A DNA stretch of 64,000 nt. Origin: a virus. Positions within the stretch are counted from its first letter, which is position 1. Each line of letters opens with the position of its first letter. Under the pieces are notes generated by a model. It had not been told where the DNA came from, did not search any database, and worked only from the letters and a program-made list of their open reading frames with translations. The stretch covers positions 1 through 64,000 of IMG/VR virus record IMGVR_UViG_3300024221_000006; one strand, written 5' to 3'. Positions 25,431-34,371 of the stretch are shown here, one piece after another. The translations under genes were made by a program, and so were the position numbers.

Positions 25431-26356
25431 AATTGAGTTTCTAGTAGTTTAAATGTTTCTTCTTTTAAAAATTCTTCAAAGGATAAAGGGATCATTTCTC
25501 CTAAAATAGCATTTACCTTTGAGCTATTAAGTGCGTATCTTCTATCATGTCCTAGACGGTCTGCTACAAATTCAAATTCAGGAGTTTTGCCCATGATGTT
25601 TCCTATCATTTCAATAACTTCTAAATTAGTGTATCTTTCCTCTGAACCAATATTAAATACTTCGTTAATTCGGTCTGACATCATTAAGTTATAAATAACT
25701 AAAGTGTTGTCTGTTACGTCCATCCATTCTCTAACTTGCTTTCCATCTCCATAAACAGGAATTTTCTTTCCTTCTTTAATAGAGCGCATGATAGTTGGGA
25801 TAAATTTTTCTTTATGTTGATGAGCACCATAATTGTTACATGTTCTGGTAATAATATATGGAAGATCAAATGTTCTGTTAGCTGAAAGGACTAGCATGTC
25901 TGATGATGCTTTAGTCGCCGAATAATAAGAAGAAGCTACTAGCGGAAATTCTTCATCCGCTACTACGTCCTTACTAATGTCGTCCATGTCGCCGTAAACT
26001 TCATCTGTAGAAATATGAATAAATTTTCTAAGATTAGGGTTTTGTCTAGCACACTCTAAAAGATTGAACGTTCCTTCAACGTTTGTTCTAACGAAAGGTC
26101 TTCCGTCTTTAATAGAATTATCTACATGACTCTCAGCTGCGAAGTGAACAAGGAAATCATATTCTCCTAGATCTTCTACTGTTACTTCGCAAATATCTTT
26201 CTGAATTAATGTTACTTTAGTTTTAATGTTATTTGGATTTGCAGCATAAGTCATTTTATCAACTACTACAATTTCTGCTGTTGGGTTTTTTCTACCAATC
26301 GTGTTTACAAATTCAGATCCTATAAATCCAAATCCACCAGTTACTATTATTCTCAT
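25427..26356 (-). CDS. NAD-dependent sugar-nucleotide dehydratase/epimerase (RmlB-like)
   Basis: 309 residues, extended short-chain dehydrogenase. It has the NAD-binding GGFGFIGSEFV (about 7-17), HFAAESHVDNS (about 70-80), the dTDP-glucose 4,6-dehydratase signature STDEVYGDMDD (about 111-121) with Asp-Glu acid/base pair, and catalytic YYSATKAS (Tyr-x-x-x-Lys, about 138-145). RmlB converts dTDP-glucose to the 4-keto-6-deoxy sugar. It is shorter than bacterial RmlB (about 350), so another NDP-sugar may be the substrate. It overlaps the nucleotidyltransferase gene, suggesting one pathway. Confidence 0.8.
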   Translation of the reverse strand: MRIIVTGGFGFIGSEFVNTIGRKNPTAEIVVVDKMTYAANPNNIKTKVTLIQKDICEVTVEDLGEYDFLVHFAAESHVDNSIKDGRPFVRTNVEGTFNLLECARQNPNLRKFIHISTDEVYGDMDDISKDVVADEEFPLVASSYYSATKASSDMLVLSANRTFDLPYIITRTCNNYGAHQHKEKFIPTIMRSIKEGKKIPVYGDGKQVREWMDVTDNTLVIYNLMMSDRINEVFNIGSEERYTNLEVIEMIGNIMGKTPEFEFVADRLGHDRRYALNSSKVNAILGEMIPLSFEEFLKEETFKLLETQL

Positions 26357-26847
26357 TTGTTATTAATTATTTTAGCCGCTTCATCAGCTGTTAATGACTT
26401 TACGTTTTCTTCTATAATAGAAGGATTCTGTAAGATGGTTTGCTTAGTTATTAAATCTTTAATTCTTGTCGTAGACCAATTATGTGATCTAGTTGTATAA
26501 ATAACCTCAATTGGCATGTGATCTCCTGTGAATCTTTTACCAATGTAATCATCTCCTAAAATTCTAACATCTGGTTTATAAAATTCCATTAAGTTAATAA
26601 GATCTTCTTCTGTTTGATATGTAACTACTTCGTCTACGTATTTAATAGCCATTAAAGTTTTATATCTTTCGTATAATGGAATTACTGGCTTGTATTTAGT
26701 AAATCTAGTTTCCGAAGGATCTCTTTGCAGAAATACCATAAAGTAATCACAGTGTTCTTTTGCTGTTTCGAATGTGTAAATATATCCAGGGTGAAGAAGA
26801 TCGAAGTTCCCTGCTGTAAATCCTATTTTACCTTTATTTTGATCCAT
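26353..26847 (-). CDS. Cytidylyltransferase-like (TagD/RfaE family) protein with altered HxGH
   Basis: 164 residues. Rossmann-like nucleotidyltransferase of the glycerol-3-phosphate cytidylyltransferase group: GFTAGNFDLLHPGYIYTFETAKEHCDYFMVFL (about 8-40), RILGDDYIGKRFTG (about 95-108) and the C-terminal W-S-T-T-R-I-K motif. The catalytic HxGH is HPGY here, so the second His is replaced by Tyr, which may weaken or change activity. It overlaps the RmlB-like gene by 4 bases and the next gene by 14. A role in making an activated polyol or sugar is likely from context only. Confidence 0.65.
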   Translation of the reverse strand: MDQNKGKIGFTAGNFDLLHPGYIYTFETAKEHCDYFMVFLQRDPSETRFTKYKPVIPLYERYKTLMAIKYVDEVVTYQTEEDLINLMEFYKPDVRILGDDYIGKRFTGDHMPIEVIYTTRSHNWSTTRIKDLITKQTILQNPSIIEENVKSLTADEAAKIINNK

Positions 26848-27079
26848 TTATTTTATTTTCTTGTAACTTAATTCTGAGCCACAACTGGTGAATAATTATT
26901 TCAATAGATTTTTCATCATCTTCTTCAAGTGCAGTGATGATAGTAAAGTTATCAACTAATTTTCTAGCTCCATCTAGATGGGAAAGACTAGAACATGAAT
27001 CAATCACAGTTTCGATTTTCTCTATCGCTTGAATTGACCATGTGTTAAAGTTTTCGGGTCTGAAGATAATGTTATCCAT
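26834..27079 (-). CDS. Small hypothetical protein
   Basis: 81 residues, helical, not recognised (MDNIIFRPENFNTWSIQAIE...). Overlaps the nucleotidyltransferase gene by 14 bases and is the first gene of that group; a GTATAAT sequence lies about 20 bases upstream of its ATG. Confidence 0.5.
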   Translation of the reverse strand: MDNIIFRPENFNTWSIQAIEKIETVIDSCSSLSHLDGARKLVDNFTIITALEEDDEKSIEIIIHQLWLRIKLQENKINGSK

Positions 27080-27109
27080 ATTGTATTATACTTAAAAAAA
27101 CTAAATTGT

Positions 27110-27502
27110 TTATATTTTATATTTAGATCTATACCACTTGATAAGAATACTTGCAGTGCTGTAGTTGGTAGCCAAGGGGATGTCATGGACATCGCAAAGT
27201 CTCATTAGCATTGATATATCTACATCATGTGGATGTTTATCTAGAGGGTCTCTCATGAATATTACGCCTGTGATTTCTCCTCTAACTACCATTGCCGCTA
27301 TTTCAGCATCTCCACCTAGAGGACCACTTTGAACAGTAGAAACTCTATCAATTCCAGCATGCTCTACCTTTTTCCCCGTAGTTCCTGTGGTAACTATGTC
27401 TACTGCATCACTGTTAAAGAAATCTAATCTCTTAGATACAAATGCTACCATGTCTGCTTTTTTGTTATCGTGCGCAATTAATGCGAATCTCATCTTGTCC
27501 AT
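27110..27502 (-). CDS. mgsA: Methylglyoxal synthase (MgsA)
   Basis: 130 residues (E. coli MgsA is 152). It converts dihydroxyacetone phosphate to methylglyoxal and phosphate, a bypass of lower glycolysis that releases phosphate and makes a toxic aldehyde. The whole active-site pattern is present: IAHDNKK (His11, Asp12), TTGTTGKK phosphate-binding loop (about 38-45), SGPLGGDAEI with the catalytic Asp65, FMRDPLDKHPHDVD (Asp85, His92) and LCDVHDIPLATN (about 102-113). All are at family spacing, so it is likely active. It is read towards the internal-protein genes' terminator with the sugar genes on the other side. Confidence 0.88.
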   Translation of the reverse strand: MDKMRFALIAHDNKKADMVAFVSKRLDFFNSDAVDIVTTGTTGKKVEHAGIDRVSTVQSGPLGGDAEIAAMVVRGEITGVIFMRDPLDKHPHDVDISMLMRLCDVHDIPLATNYSTASILIKWYRSKYKI

Positions 27503-27513
27503 ACTCTATTAAT

Positions 27514-27543
27514 AAAAAATGCTCTGTAGTTATACAGAGCATT
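27514..27543 (-). terminator. Rho-independent terminator
   Basis: Minus strand AATGCTCTGTA-TAAC-TACAGAGCATT followed by TTTT. It ends the transcript of the internal-protein operon (genes from 31098 to 27570), before the methylglyoxal synthase gene. Confidence 0.85.
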
Positions 27544-27569
27544 CTTAAATTGTTTAAATATTTTAAAGA

Positions 27570-29441
27570 TTACCAGCTAGCAGCCCATACAAATTCAAAG
27601 TTATGTTTCTTACAAAACTTTTCAATCATATCTGAAACCTTAGCTTGAGCAGCTTCGTACTTAGCGTAATCTCTTCCATCTATAATATTATAAGCGCTTT
27701 CTCCATATTCATCAGGATGTCTTAATTCTCTTGGCTCGTCAGTCTTATAATAAACTTTCTTTTCAGCCGTTCTAATATAAGGCATTCTTAATTCTATTCT
27801 TCTATGTGCTTTTCTTCCGCTTGCCTTTGCGATGTCATATTGCTTTTCGATTCTTGGCTTTAATCTAGTCCATTCGGCTAATATTTTATCATTAGCTTTA
27901 AAACCTGCTAGGATAGTTTTCATGTCAAATTCTACTCCGTTTACTCTTTTGTAATCTTTGAAAACTCCAACTACATCATCCATAAATTTATCAAAGCTAG
28001 AAATAGATTGATAAGAACCATGTACAGTTCCCATACCCCAATCATCTTCTACCTTTCCAGTTGATACTTTTTTGGTTCCATTGAATAATTTTGCAAATGA
28101 ATAATTAGGTTTACGCGTTGAGTTGTTAGACTGAAACTTAAATACTTCATGTTTCCATGATTTTCCTCGAAGCTCAATGCTCAAACATAAGTTACCTCCA
28201 TAATTCCATTCTGATCTATAAACTCTACATTTGAATTGAATTTTTGGAAATTCCTTTTTTAAACGTTCAGCCATTTGTAAACCATTACCGAAGTTAGATT
28301 CTCTTTTGTATGCTTCTTTACATTCTTTAGATTTTCTAGCAATAGCTAAAACCTTACTTATTGTATAGTATGTTTCTGAATCGAATATTTCATCATCTGT
28401 TTCTTTATCTAAAATAACATCTTCATTAATAGATTTTAAATGAGTCAGTTTAGTGGATGTTGATTCTGCAAATGCTTCAATATCCCATTGGATTCTTTGC
28501 ATTGGATCATCACCTCTAAAGTTTTTCTCAACCCAATCAATAAGACCTGGTTCGAATTGGGCGTTTTGTGCCATATCATAGGCATTCTTCCAACCGTCGT
28601 TTGATGCAACGTCTTCTAACCATTGGTCATATTTCCTTTGAGTCCATCTTACTTTCTTAACAGCTTTCTTATGAGGACCAGCTCCTAATGTTGACTTTAC
28701 AGTATTATAATGGTCTGGACCAGCAAATACGCCTTCTGCCCATTCTTGATCTCTTTTATTACCGTCCCAATATTTAATTTCTTTTCTGAATCTTCTTAGT
28801 GAATAATTACCACCTTCAATTTGTTTACGCTTTGTTACTTCTCCTTGTCTGTAACCTATTTCAATCTTCTTTTCTTCGGCAGTTTTAGGATCCATTTCAA
28901 AATGTAAAGATTTTACTAAATCTGCAATACCGTCAAACTTACCTTCATTAACCGATTCTAAAATAATAGAATTTAGCTTTACTTCTTTATTAAATCTAGC
29001 GCTGCGTACATCGTCAGTTACTTCTAACTTAACACCATACATTGCAGTTAATTTTACCTTTACTTTTTTACCATTATGTTCTGCTTCAAATTCTTTAAAT
29101 GCATTTGCCTGTCGGCCATAATCCGTAATTTCATAGTTTCCATCTTCTGTATCAAATATAGTACCGATGCTAATTTTATTAAGAACTCTTGCACCCATCA
29201 TAGATATTTTAGAAGAAGATATTGTTTTACCTTCATCAAGTGATCCGAAAGATTCAAATGATATAATGTTTTTCATTTCGCGTTGTTTCTTTTTATTTCT
29301 CTTCTTCTTATACTCTTCTTCGGCATCTCCTTTTCCGGCTGGAATATCCCCTGATCCAACTGATGTTTCAGATGGTAAAGAGACTTCTCCCATTCCGGCC
29401 ATATCGCCAAGTGATAAGTTTTCGTTTTCGTTTAATTCCAT
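27570..29441 (-). CDS. Putative internal head polyprotein, 623 residues
   Basis: Not recognised as a family. Residues 1-55 are an acidic then basic leader; Met56 starts MKNIISFESFGSLDEG, which resembles the capsid-targeting peptides of neighbouring genes, so translation may begin at 29276. SLDE-G (67-71), ESVNE-G (162-167) and SINE-D (337-341) look like prohead protease sites. They would release a small beta-rich domain (about 71-166), a basic domain rich in Trp/Arg/Lys (about 167-340) and a C-terminal domain (341-623) that is also basic. It is the last gene of the late unit started at 31131. Role as injected protein is inferred. Confidence 0.55.
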   Translation of the reverse strand: MELNENENLSLGDMAGMGEVSLPSETSVGSGDIPAGKGDAEEEYKKKRNKKKQREMKNIISFESFGSLDEGKTISSSKISMMGARVLNKISIGTIFDTEDGNYEITDYGRQANAFKEFEAEHNGKKVKVKLTAMYGVKLEVTDDVRSARFNKEVKLNSIILESVNEGKFDGIADLVKSLHFEMDPKTAEEKKIEIGYRQGEVTKRKQIEGGNYSLRRFRKEIKYWDGNKRDQEWAEGVFAGPDHYNTVKSTLGAGPHKKAVKKVRWTQRKYDQWLEDVASNDGWKNAYDMAQNAQFEPGLIDWVEKNFRGDDPMQRIQWDIEAFAESTSTKLTHLKSINEDVILDKETDDEIFDSETYYTISKVLAIARKSKECKEAYKRESNFGNGLQMAERLKKEFPKIQFKCRVYRSEWNYGGNLCLSIELRGKSWKHEVFKFQSNNSTRKPNYSFAKLFNGTKKVSTGKVEDDWGMGTVHGSYQSISSFDKFMDDVVGVFKDYKRVNGVEFDMKTILAGFKANDKILAEWTRLKPRIEKQYDIAKASGRKAHRRIELRMPYIRTAEKKVYYKTDEPRELRHPDEYGESAYNIIDGRDYAKYEAAQAKVSDMIEKFCKKHNFEFVWAASW

Positions 29442-29444
29442 ATC

Positions 29445-29762
29445 TTAATATTCAAATGGTGGAGTTCCATAATCATCTTGTTCGATGCCATACCATACTC
29501 CTGATACTTGTAAATACCACCATCCATATTTAGTGTCGTCTACTACTTTAAATTTCTTAGGTAATTTAACAGATTTTTTTGGAGCTCTAGCAATATACTT
29601 TAAAACTGGAACACCATCGTCCCATGTTTTTTTAGTAGATCTTGCTTGAACTGATTGTCCATCTGAAAACGCATCAAATGCTTTTGCATCTTCTATTTCA
29701 TCTGCTAATAAATCGATAGCTGATTCATTAATGTATTGTTCAAATAATTTTACTTTTTTCAT
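29445..29762 (-). CDS. Small putative internal head protein
   Basis: 105 residues. The N-terminus MKKVKLFEQYINES is a close match to the capsid-targeting peptide of T4 internal proteins (FIAE-A type), with a predicted cut after Glu13. The rest is a compact domain with a Trp/Tyr-rich end (KYGWWYLQVSGVWYGIEQDD). Spaced by 1-3 bases from both neighbours in the same late operon. Confidence 0.55.
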   Translation of the reverse strand: MKKVKLFEQYINESAIDLLADEIEDAKAFDAFSDGQSVQARSTKKTWDDGVPVLKYIARAPKKSVKLPKKFKVVDDTKYGWWYLQVSGVWYGIEQDDYGTPPFEY

Positions 29763-29763
29763 T

Positions 29764-31098
29764 TTACCAAACTATGTTTTTATTATCCCATTTAGCCATT
29801 CTTTGCTTAAGCTCTAGTGCTTTACGCTTAGCATCTCTCATATACCAAGAACTTGATGAACCGAATTTTTCTTCTTCAGTTTTCATATTAACGTATGCTG
29901 AAACATATCCTTGATAATCTGACAATATATTTGCAATATAATTGGTTAAATCTCTAGGTCTAATTTCTCTTCCTTTAGGGTCTTTTCCTATTGTTAATTC
30001 GTTATAGTTTCCTAATTCTTTTTTAGCTAAACCAGCCATTAAGAATTGGTGTGCATCTTCGATAATTTCTTTAACTTTCTTGTCTATTTTATCTGGGTTA
30101 TCAGCTTTCTTCGCAAGAATATCGTTATACCTTGTTAAGTTATCCTCTTTGATTTTCTTAGGGTTTGTAAGTGCAGTAGCTCCAGATTTTGCCTCTGCTC
30201 TTGCAGATGTCTTATCATCGGTAGATAAAGAAGCTCTTAATGTGTCTAAATTAATAATGTAACATTCGTCAGACATTTCCGCAATTCTTTTAATGTTACC
30301 TAATCCCGTTCCACTATATTGGTTGTGTGATTTGTTAACACCGACAGTATCTTTAGATCCAGGGTATTTACCCATGTTCTTAAGTCTTCTTGTGTTTTTC
30401 TTACCACCTATTGTGTCGCTGTTTCTATTCCATATTGAATCGTTCTGAAACATTTCATTTTTTCCATTAGAAACAGCTAATAAACAATTTCCAGGAATCA
30501 TTTCAACATATCTTCCGGAAGAAGGAGCATATTCATTTTCTTTTTCATTTCTAGAAATCCAAAATACAATTACGTTTCCGAATGTTTTTGCTTTCTTATA
30601 AACTTCAACTGGGTTGCTATTAGAAATTATCATATCATCGGTAACTTTATCTAGTGCTACTTTAGCAAGACCGTATATACCTTTAATTAATTCCTTACCA
30701 CCTTTTTTGATGTCTATTAATCCTCTTAACTTGGAAGAAGCTAGAGCTTCATTAAGTTCTAAAGATTCAGTTGCTCTGTATTTTGCAAATTTACCCTTTT
30801 TAATTGTTTTAACTAATTCAGCTTCGCTATCGTCCATGTGACCATATACATCATTATGTGTTGCTGCGTTTACTATTTCACCAGCATCACCAATAAAATA
30901 AGTTCCTCCTGCATATTCGTCTCCATCCATATCTAGATCAAAACCACCGGAATCTAATGAATTTTTAGAAATTGTGAATTCTTTTCCGTCTGCTTTTGAA
31001 AGAGCAGCTGCTAATTTTTTTGCTATTTTAGCAGTATCTTTCTGCTTCATAACCTTTGCTTCATTGATAAAATTATCGAAGTTAGTATATAGTTTCAT
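29764..31098 (-). CDS. Putative internal head protein with two processing-like sites
   Basis: 444 residues, basic. It begins MKLYTNFDNFINEA, an almost exact internal-protein targeting pattern with FINE-A at residues 10-14. A second site SLELNE-A lies at 112-118, so processing would give a ~100-residue acidic domain and a ~327-residue basic protein (Lys/Asn-rich, with repeated K-K-I/D-K motifs). I do not recognise either domain. It is the first gene after the AGATATATA element at 31131. DNA binding inside the head is plausible from charge. Confidence 0.55.
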   Translation of the reverse strand: MKLYTNFDNFINEAKVMKQKDTAKIAKKLAAALSKADGKEFTISKNSLDSGGFDLDMDGDEYAGGTYFIGDAGEIVNAATHNDVYGHMDDSEAELVKTIKKGKFAKYRATESLELNEALASSKLRGLIDIKKGGKELIKGIYGLAKVALDKVTDDMIISNSNPVEVYKKAKTFGNVIVFWISRNEKENEYAPSSGRYVEMIPGNCLLAVSNGKNEMFQNDSIWNRNSDTIGGKKNTRRLKNMGKYPGSKDTVGVNKSHNQYSGTGLGNIKRIAEMSDECYIINLDTLRASLSTDDKTSARAEAKSGATALTNPKKIKEDNLTRYNDILAKKADNPDKIDKKVKEIIEDAHQFLMAGLAKKELGNYNELTIGKDPKGREIRPRDLTNYIANILSDYQGYVSAYVNMKTEEEKFGSSSSWYMRDAKRKALELKQRMAKWDNKNIVW

Positions 31099-31122
31099 TT
31101 TATATTGTTTTGTTTATAATAG

Positions 31123-31131
31123 TATATATCT
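31123..31131 (-). promoter_or_regulatory. Putative late promoter element AGATATATA
   Basis: AGATATATA (followed by CTATT), 24 bases before the ATG of the 444-residue internal protein gene. It lies just inside the 3' end gap after the 1072-residue gene. Confidence 0.6.
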
Positions 31132-31132
31132 T

Positions 31133-34100
31133 TTAATGTAAGGAATCATGTGCTAATTCATTAGCTAAGTCTGGATTATCATCTGTGAAATCTGATAATT
31201 CTTCGTCAGTCATTTCTTTTCCATTAGAATATTCACCATAACTAAAGAATGCATCTGTGAAATCTGGATAATCTTTCATATCAACATCTTCCATTTCTAA
31301 TGAACTAATATCTACTTTCTTTCCTTTAAATTTAATATAATTAGCTTCGTTAATAAAAGATTCTAATGTTAAACTAACAACTGGTTTAATTCCAGTTAAT
31401 ATTCTTTTTCCAAATTTAGAAAGACCAATTCCATTTTCACTTACTGTAAAGTATTTAGAATTTCTTCTCATCCATCTTTTATTATCGATTGATTTTTCTT
31501 TTAGAATATTATTGAATTCTTCTTCTGTTAATACACCATCCGCTAATGCCTCGATCATTGCGTTTCTGACTTTAGCAGTTCTACCTGAAGTTTGTGCAGG
31601 ATGATTATCGGTATATCTTCTTTTTATTTGAATTTTAGATTCTCTAAGACCCGGTTTCATTACGTTTAATTCCCACCACTGTTCTAATTGGTGATAAATA
31701 TTTGCACCCATGTTTGAAATCATGAAGTCAATTACATCATCATAATTGTCTTTTTCATCTTGATAAAAACCAGGAGTATCGATATATTCTTTACCCATTA
31801 TCTTTCTAACTGCTCTTTCTGGCATAGCATCGATTTCTTTTAAAAATTCTTCGAAATCTTCATCGTTTTTAAAACCCTTAGCTTCAATAACCATTGATTC
31901 CATTAGGCCAATAGCAATCTCTCCAACTTCTCTATCGCCGCCGTCAACATATCTTTTGTTAAGTATTGCAAATTTAAAACCATCTGCTTTTATCGTATAC
32001 ATTGGCATCATACTATCACTATAGTCGTATTTGTATTTACCTGCTTTTAATTCTTTACCGATTGCAAAGAAATCTTTAGCTTTACCTACTAAATCTGCAA
32101 GATTATCTAAGTGGTCACCGGCGTCGTCCTTTTCATTAACTAATGATTCATAAACTCCTTTTTCAATGTTCTTGATTAAGAGTTTAGCACCCTTCTTGTC
32201 AAGTTCATTTTGAATAAAGTCCATCATTTCGTTGGGATCTTCAGCATCTATACCAAATTCAGATGCTAAGTTTTGATATGCATCAAATTCCATATTAGAA
32301 ATAGTGTCTTCTAAGTCTGCATACACATCTTCATTAACTGCTGATTCTACCATTACTAGCCCTATATCCTTATATGCTATTTCATGCTCTCCACCGTCTT
32401 GATCTAGTGCAAATACTGATTTATCATGCCACATTGCAGCATTGTCATCGTTATTAGAATCAGGATTATAAATGATATATTCTTTTCCGTTTCCGGTTTG
32501 AATCATTGCATCATCTGCATCTCCTAATTTTTTTAATAATGACTTTTTAGTATACCTTTCTTCAACAGCTTCACCTGACGTATATTCAAAATCATTATAT
32601 AGTGCCTTTAACCATTCTAAAAACTCTGGAGTTTTCTTCATTACTTTCTTATGTCCGTATTCTTTAAAGAATTCTTTCTGAAAAGTATCAAATGATTTGT
32701 GATTACCTATCATTTGGTGAATGTCAGACATAACACCCTCACTGATAACTAATTTTACATCTTTGTTTTTACCAGCTACTGCATCATCTAGTTCATTTGT
32801 AAGAGCTTTCTTTTTTGCTGTTAAATCTATTAGCTGCTGTCTAGTTGCTGCTTTCTCATCACTTCCATCTTCCGCAGCGATGTATATCTTTACAATATCT
32901 TTCATCTTATTAACTGTTTCTCCAAATTCCTTTGAAATCTTGTTAATAGATCTAGCTTCTAATATATTAGATTCTTCAATGTATTCTCCTAATTCAGGAT
33001 CGTCCCATCCATTAGGATCGGCTAATACTGATTGTAAATCTTCTCTTGAACCTGTCATTTCAACTTCTGGCCAATTGCCACCAGGGCCGTTCATTGTTAA
33101 AACTTTCATTTTAACATTATATTTCTTTAAAAGCTTTTTGAGTGTTTTTGATTTAGGATCTATTGCATCCATTACTACAGTAGCTTCATTTAAATTTTCG
33201 TCTAGCTTATCAAAGAATCCACCATGTTCACTTTGTAAATCTTCACCATACTTGTCGTCCCATATTTTAGCTAATTCATCTTTAGTAATTTTACCTTTAT
33301 ATTTTCCCATGATTTCAACATAGACACTACCATATTCATATTCAAAATCTTCACCATAAGAAAAATCCCATGCCTTTTCAACATCTTTAATTGTAAGCTT
33401 TTTGGCTTCAGTAACCTTTGATTCATACCATCCGTTTTCGTAATCGTCATCATCTTCATAATCATCATACTCAGGTTCTTGATACCATGATTGATTTGGA
33501 TCAGATTCTGCTTCTTCAGTAAAGTCATGTCTTTTCCAATTAAATCTTGGATCTTCAACTAATGCAGGGAATAATGTCTTTTTCTTTTTATCTTTGGTCT
33601 TTATTTTACCGAATGCTAAATCAATACCAAGTTGTCTTAATTCTTTAAATGAACCTTTCATTGTTTTAACATCTTCTTCAGTATATCCATTCATTGTAGC
33701 AACAAGATCATAATAATCCATTCCACCAAATTCACCATATCCTTCATAATCCTTTTCCGTCCACTTGTTACCCATATTATCATACATAAATACTGTAATC
33801 ATGTTCTGTCTTTCAGAACCTATTTGTGTGTTTGTATCGGATGTAAGCCATGAAAATTGACCTTCAACTATCATCTGTTCATGTAACAATTGAGCACCAG
33901 TCGTTACAATGTTTAAATAGCTTTCAGGAATTCCATTTACAAAGTTATGTAATTCTGGTTCGAAATCTGGCATACCACATGCATATCTTGGATATGTTGC
34001 TCCTTCTGTATTTACAAGAATACTCATTCCATAATACTCTCCAAGCTCACCTGATTCAGTGTTACAATATAATACAAATACCTGTGGCACTTGAACTTTA

Positions 34101-34351
34101 AAGTTAGATTGTAATGGATATTCGTTATGACATCCTAATTCTTTAGTAGTGTATACGTCTAAGGAATGTAATTCTTTATCATATTTAGTTAATTCTCTAT
34201 ATGGAATAGAAGCTCTTTGGTTAAATAGATCTCCCCAATAAGAAGGCTTTCTCAAGGAATATTTCCCAGAAACCTTTTTGTATACTTTATATAAATCAAC
34301 GTTTTCGTTCATTGAATTTACAAAGCTTTCGAATGTTTTTTTAGTGCTCAT
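31133..34351 (-). CDS. Giant putative internal head polyprotein, 1072 residues
   Basis: The N-terminus MSTKKTFESFVNSMNE resembles the capsid-targeting peptides. At least eight sites of type ES-x-[VIL]-x-E-[AGDK] divide the chain: 313-316 (VTE-A), 387-390 (LNE-A), 463-466 (ILE-A), 536-539 (ISE-G), 672-675 (VNE-D), 738-741 (VNE-K), 821-824 (VIE-A) and 1000-1003 (INE-A). Between them lie small acidic or mixed domains of 45-180 residues with no shared family that I can name. This layout fits cleavage by the prohead protease into a set of head-internal peptides. The N-terminal ~300 residues form a larger domain ending in an Asp/Glu/Tyr-rich stretch (about 280-310). Confidence 0.6.
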   Translation of the reverse strand: MSTKKTFESFVNSMNENVDLYKVYKKVSGKYSLRKPSYWGDLFNQRASIPYRELTKYDKELHSLDVYTTKELGCHNEYPLQSNFKVQVPQVFVLYCNTESGELGEYYGMSILVNTEGATYPRYACGMPDFEPELHNFVNGIPESYLNIVTTGAQLLHEQMIVEGQFSWLTSDTNTQIGSERQNMITVFMYDNMGNKWTEKDYEGYGEFGGMDYYDLVATMNGYTEEDVKTMKGSFKELRQLGIDLAFGKIKTKDKKKKTLFPALVEDPRFNWKRHDFTEEAESDPNQSWYQEPEYDDYEDDDDYENGWYESKVTEAKKLTIKDVEKAWDFSYGEDFEYEYGSVYVEIMGKYKGKITKDELAKIWDDKYGEDLQSEHGGFFDKLDENLNEATVVMDAIDPKSKTLKKLLKKYNVKMKVLTMNGPGGNWPEVEMTGSREDLQSVLADPNGWDDPELGEYIEESNILEARSINKISKEFGETVNKMKDIVKIYIAAEDGSDEKAATRQQLIDLTAKKKALTNELDDAVAGKNKDVKLVISEGVMSDIHQMIGNHKSFDTFQKEFFKEYGHKKVMKKTPEFLEWLKALYNDFEYTSGEAVEERYTKKSLLKKLGDADDAMIQTGNGKEYIIYNPDSNNDDNAAMWHDKSVFALDQDGGEHEIAYKDIGLVMVESAVNEDVYADLEDTISNMEFDAYQNLASEFGIDAEDPNEMMDFIQNELDKKGAKLLIKNIEKGVYESLVNEKDDAGDHLDNLADLVGKAKDFFAIGKELKAGKYKYDYSDSMMPMYTIKADGFKFAILNKRYVDGGDREVGEIAIGLMESMVIEAKGFKNDEDFEEFLKEIDAMPERAVRKIMGKEYIDTPGFYQDEKDNYDDVIDFMISNMGANIYHQLEQWWELNVMKPGLRESKIQIKRRYTDNHPAQTSGRTAKVRNAMIEALADGVLTEEEFNNILKEKSIDNKRWMRRNSKYFTVSENGIGLSKFGKRILTGIKPVVSLTLESFINEANYIKFKGKKVDISSLEMEDVDMKDYPDFTDAFFSYGEYSNGKEMTDEELSDFTDDNPDLANELAHDSLH

Positions 34352-34371
34352 TTTTATTTGTATTTGTTTAT

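Noticed and set aside
32721-33323. 200-residue plus-strand frame inside the 1072-residue gene
   Set aside because: It lies fully opposite a gene with strong domain and motif structure, has no leader or promoter and unusual Ser/Phe-rich content, so it is an antisense shadow.
33271-33558. Second minus-strand frame inside the 1072-residue gene
   Set aside because: Met/Lys/Ile-rich out-of-frame shadow of the Asp/Tyr-rich stretch of the larger gene.
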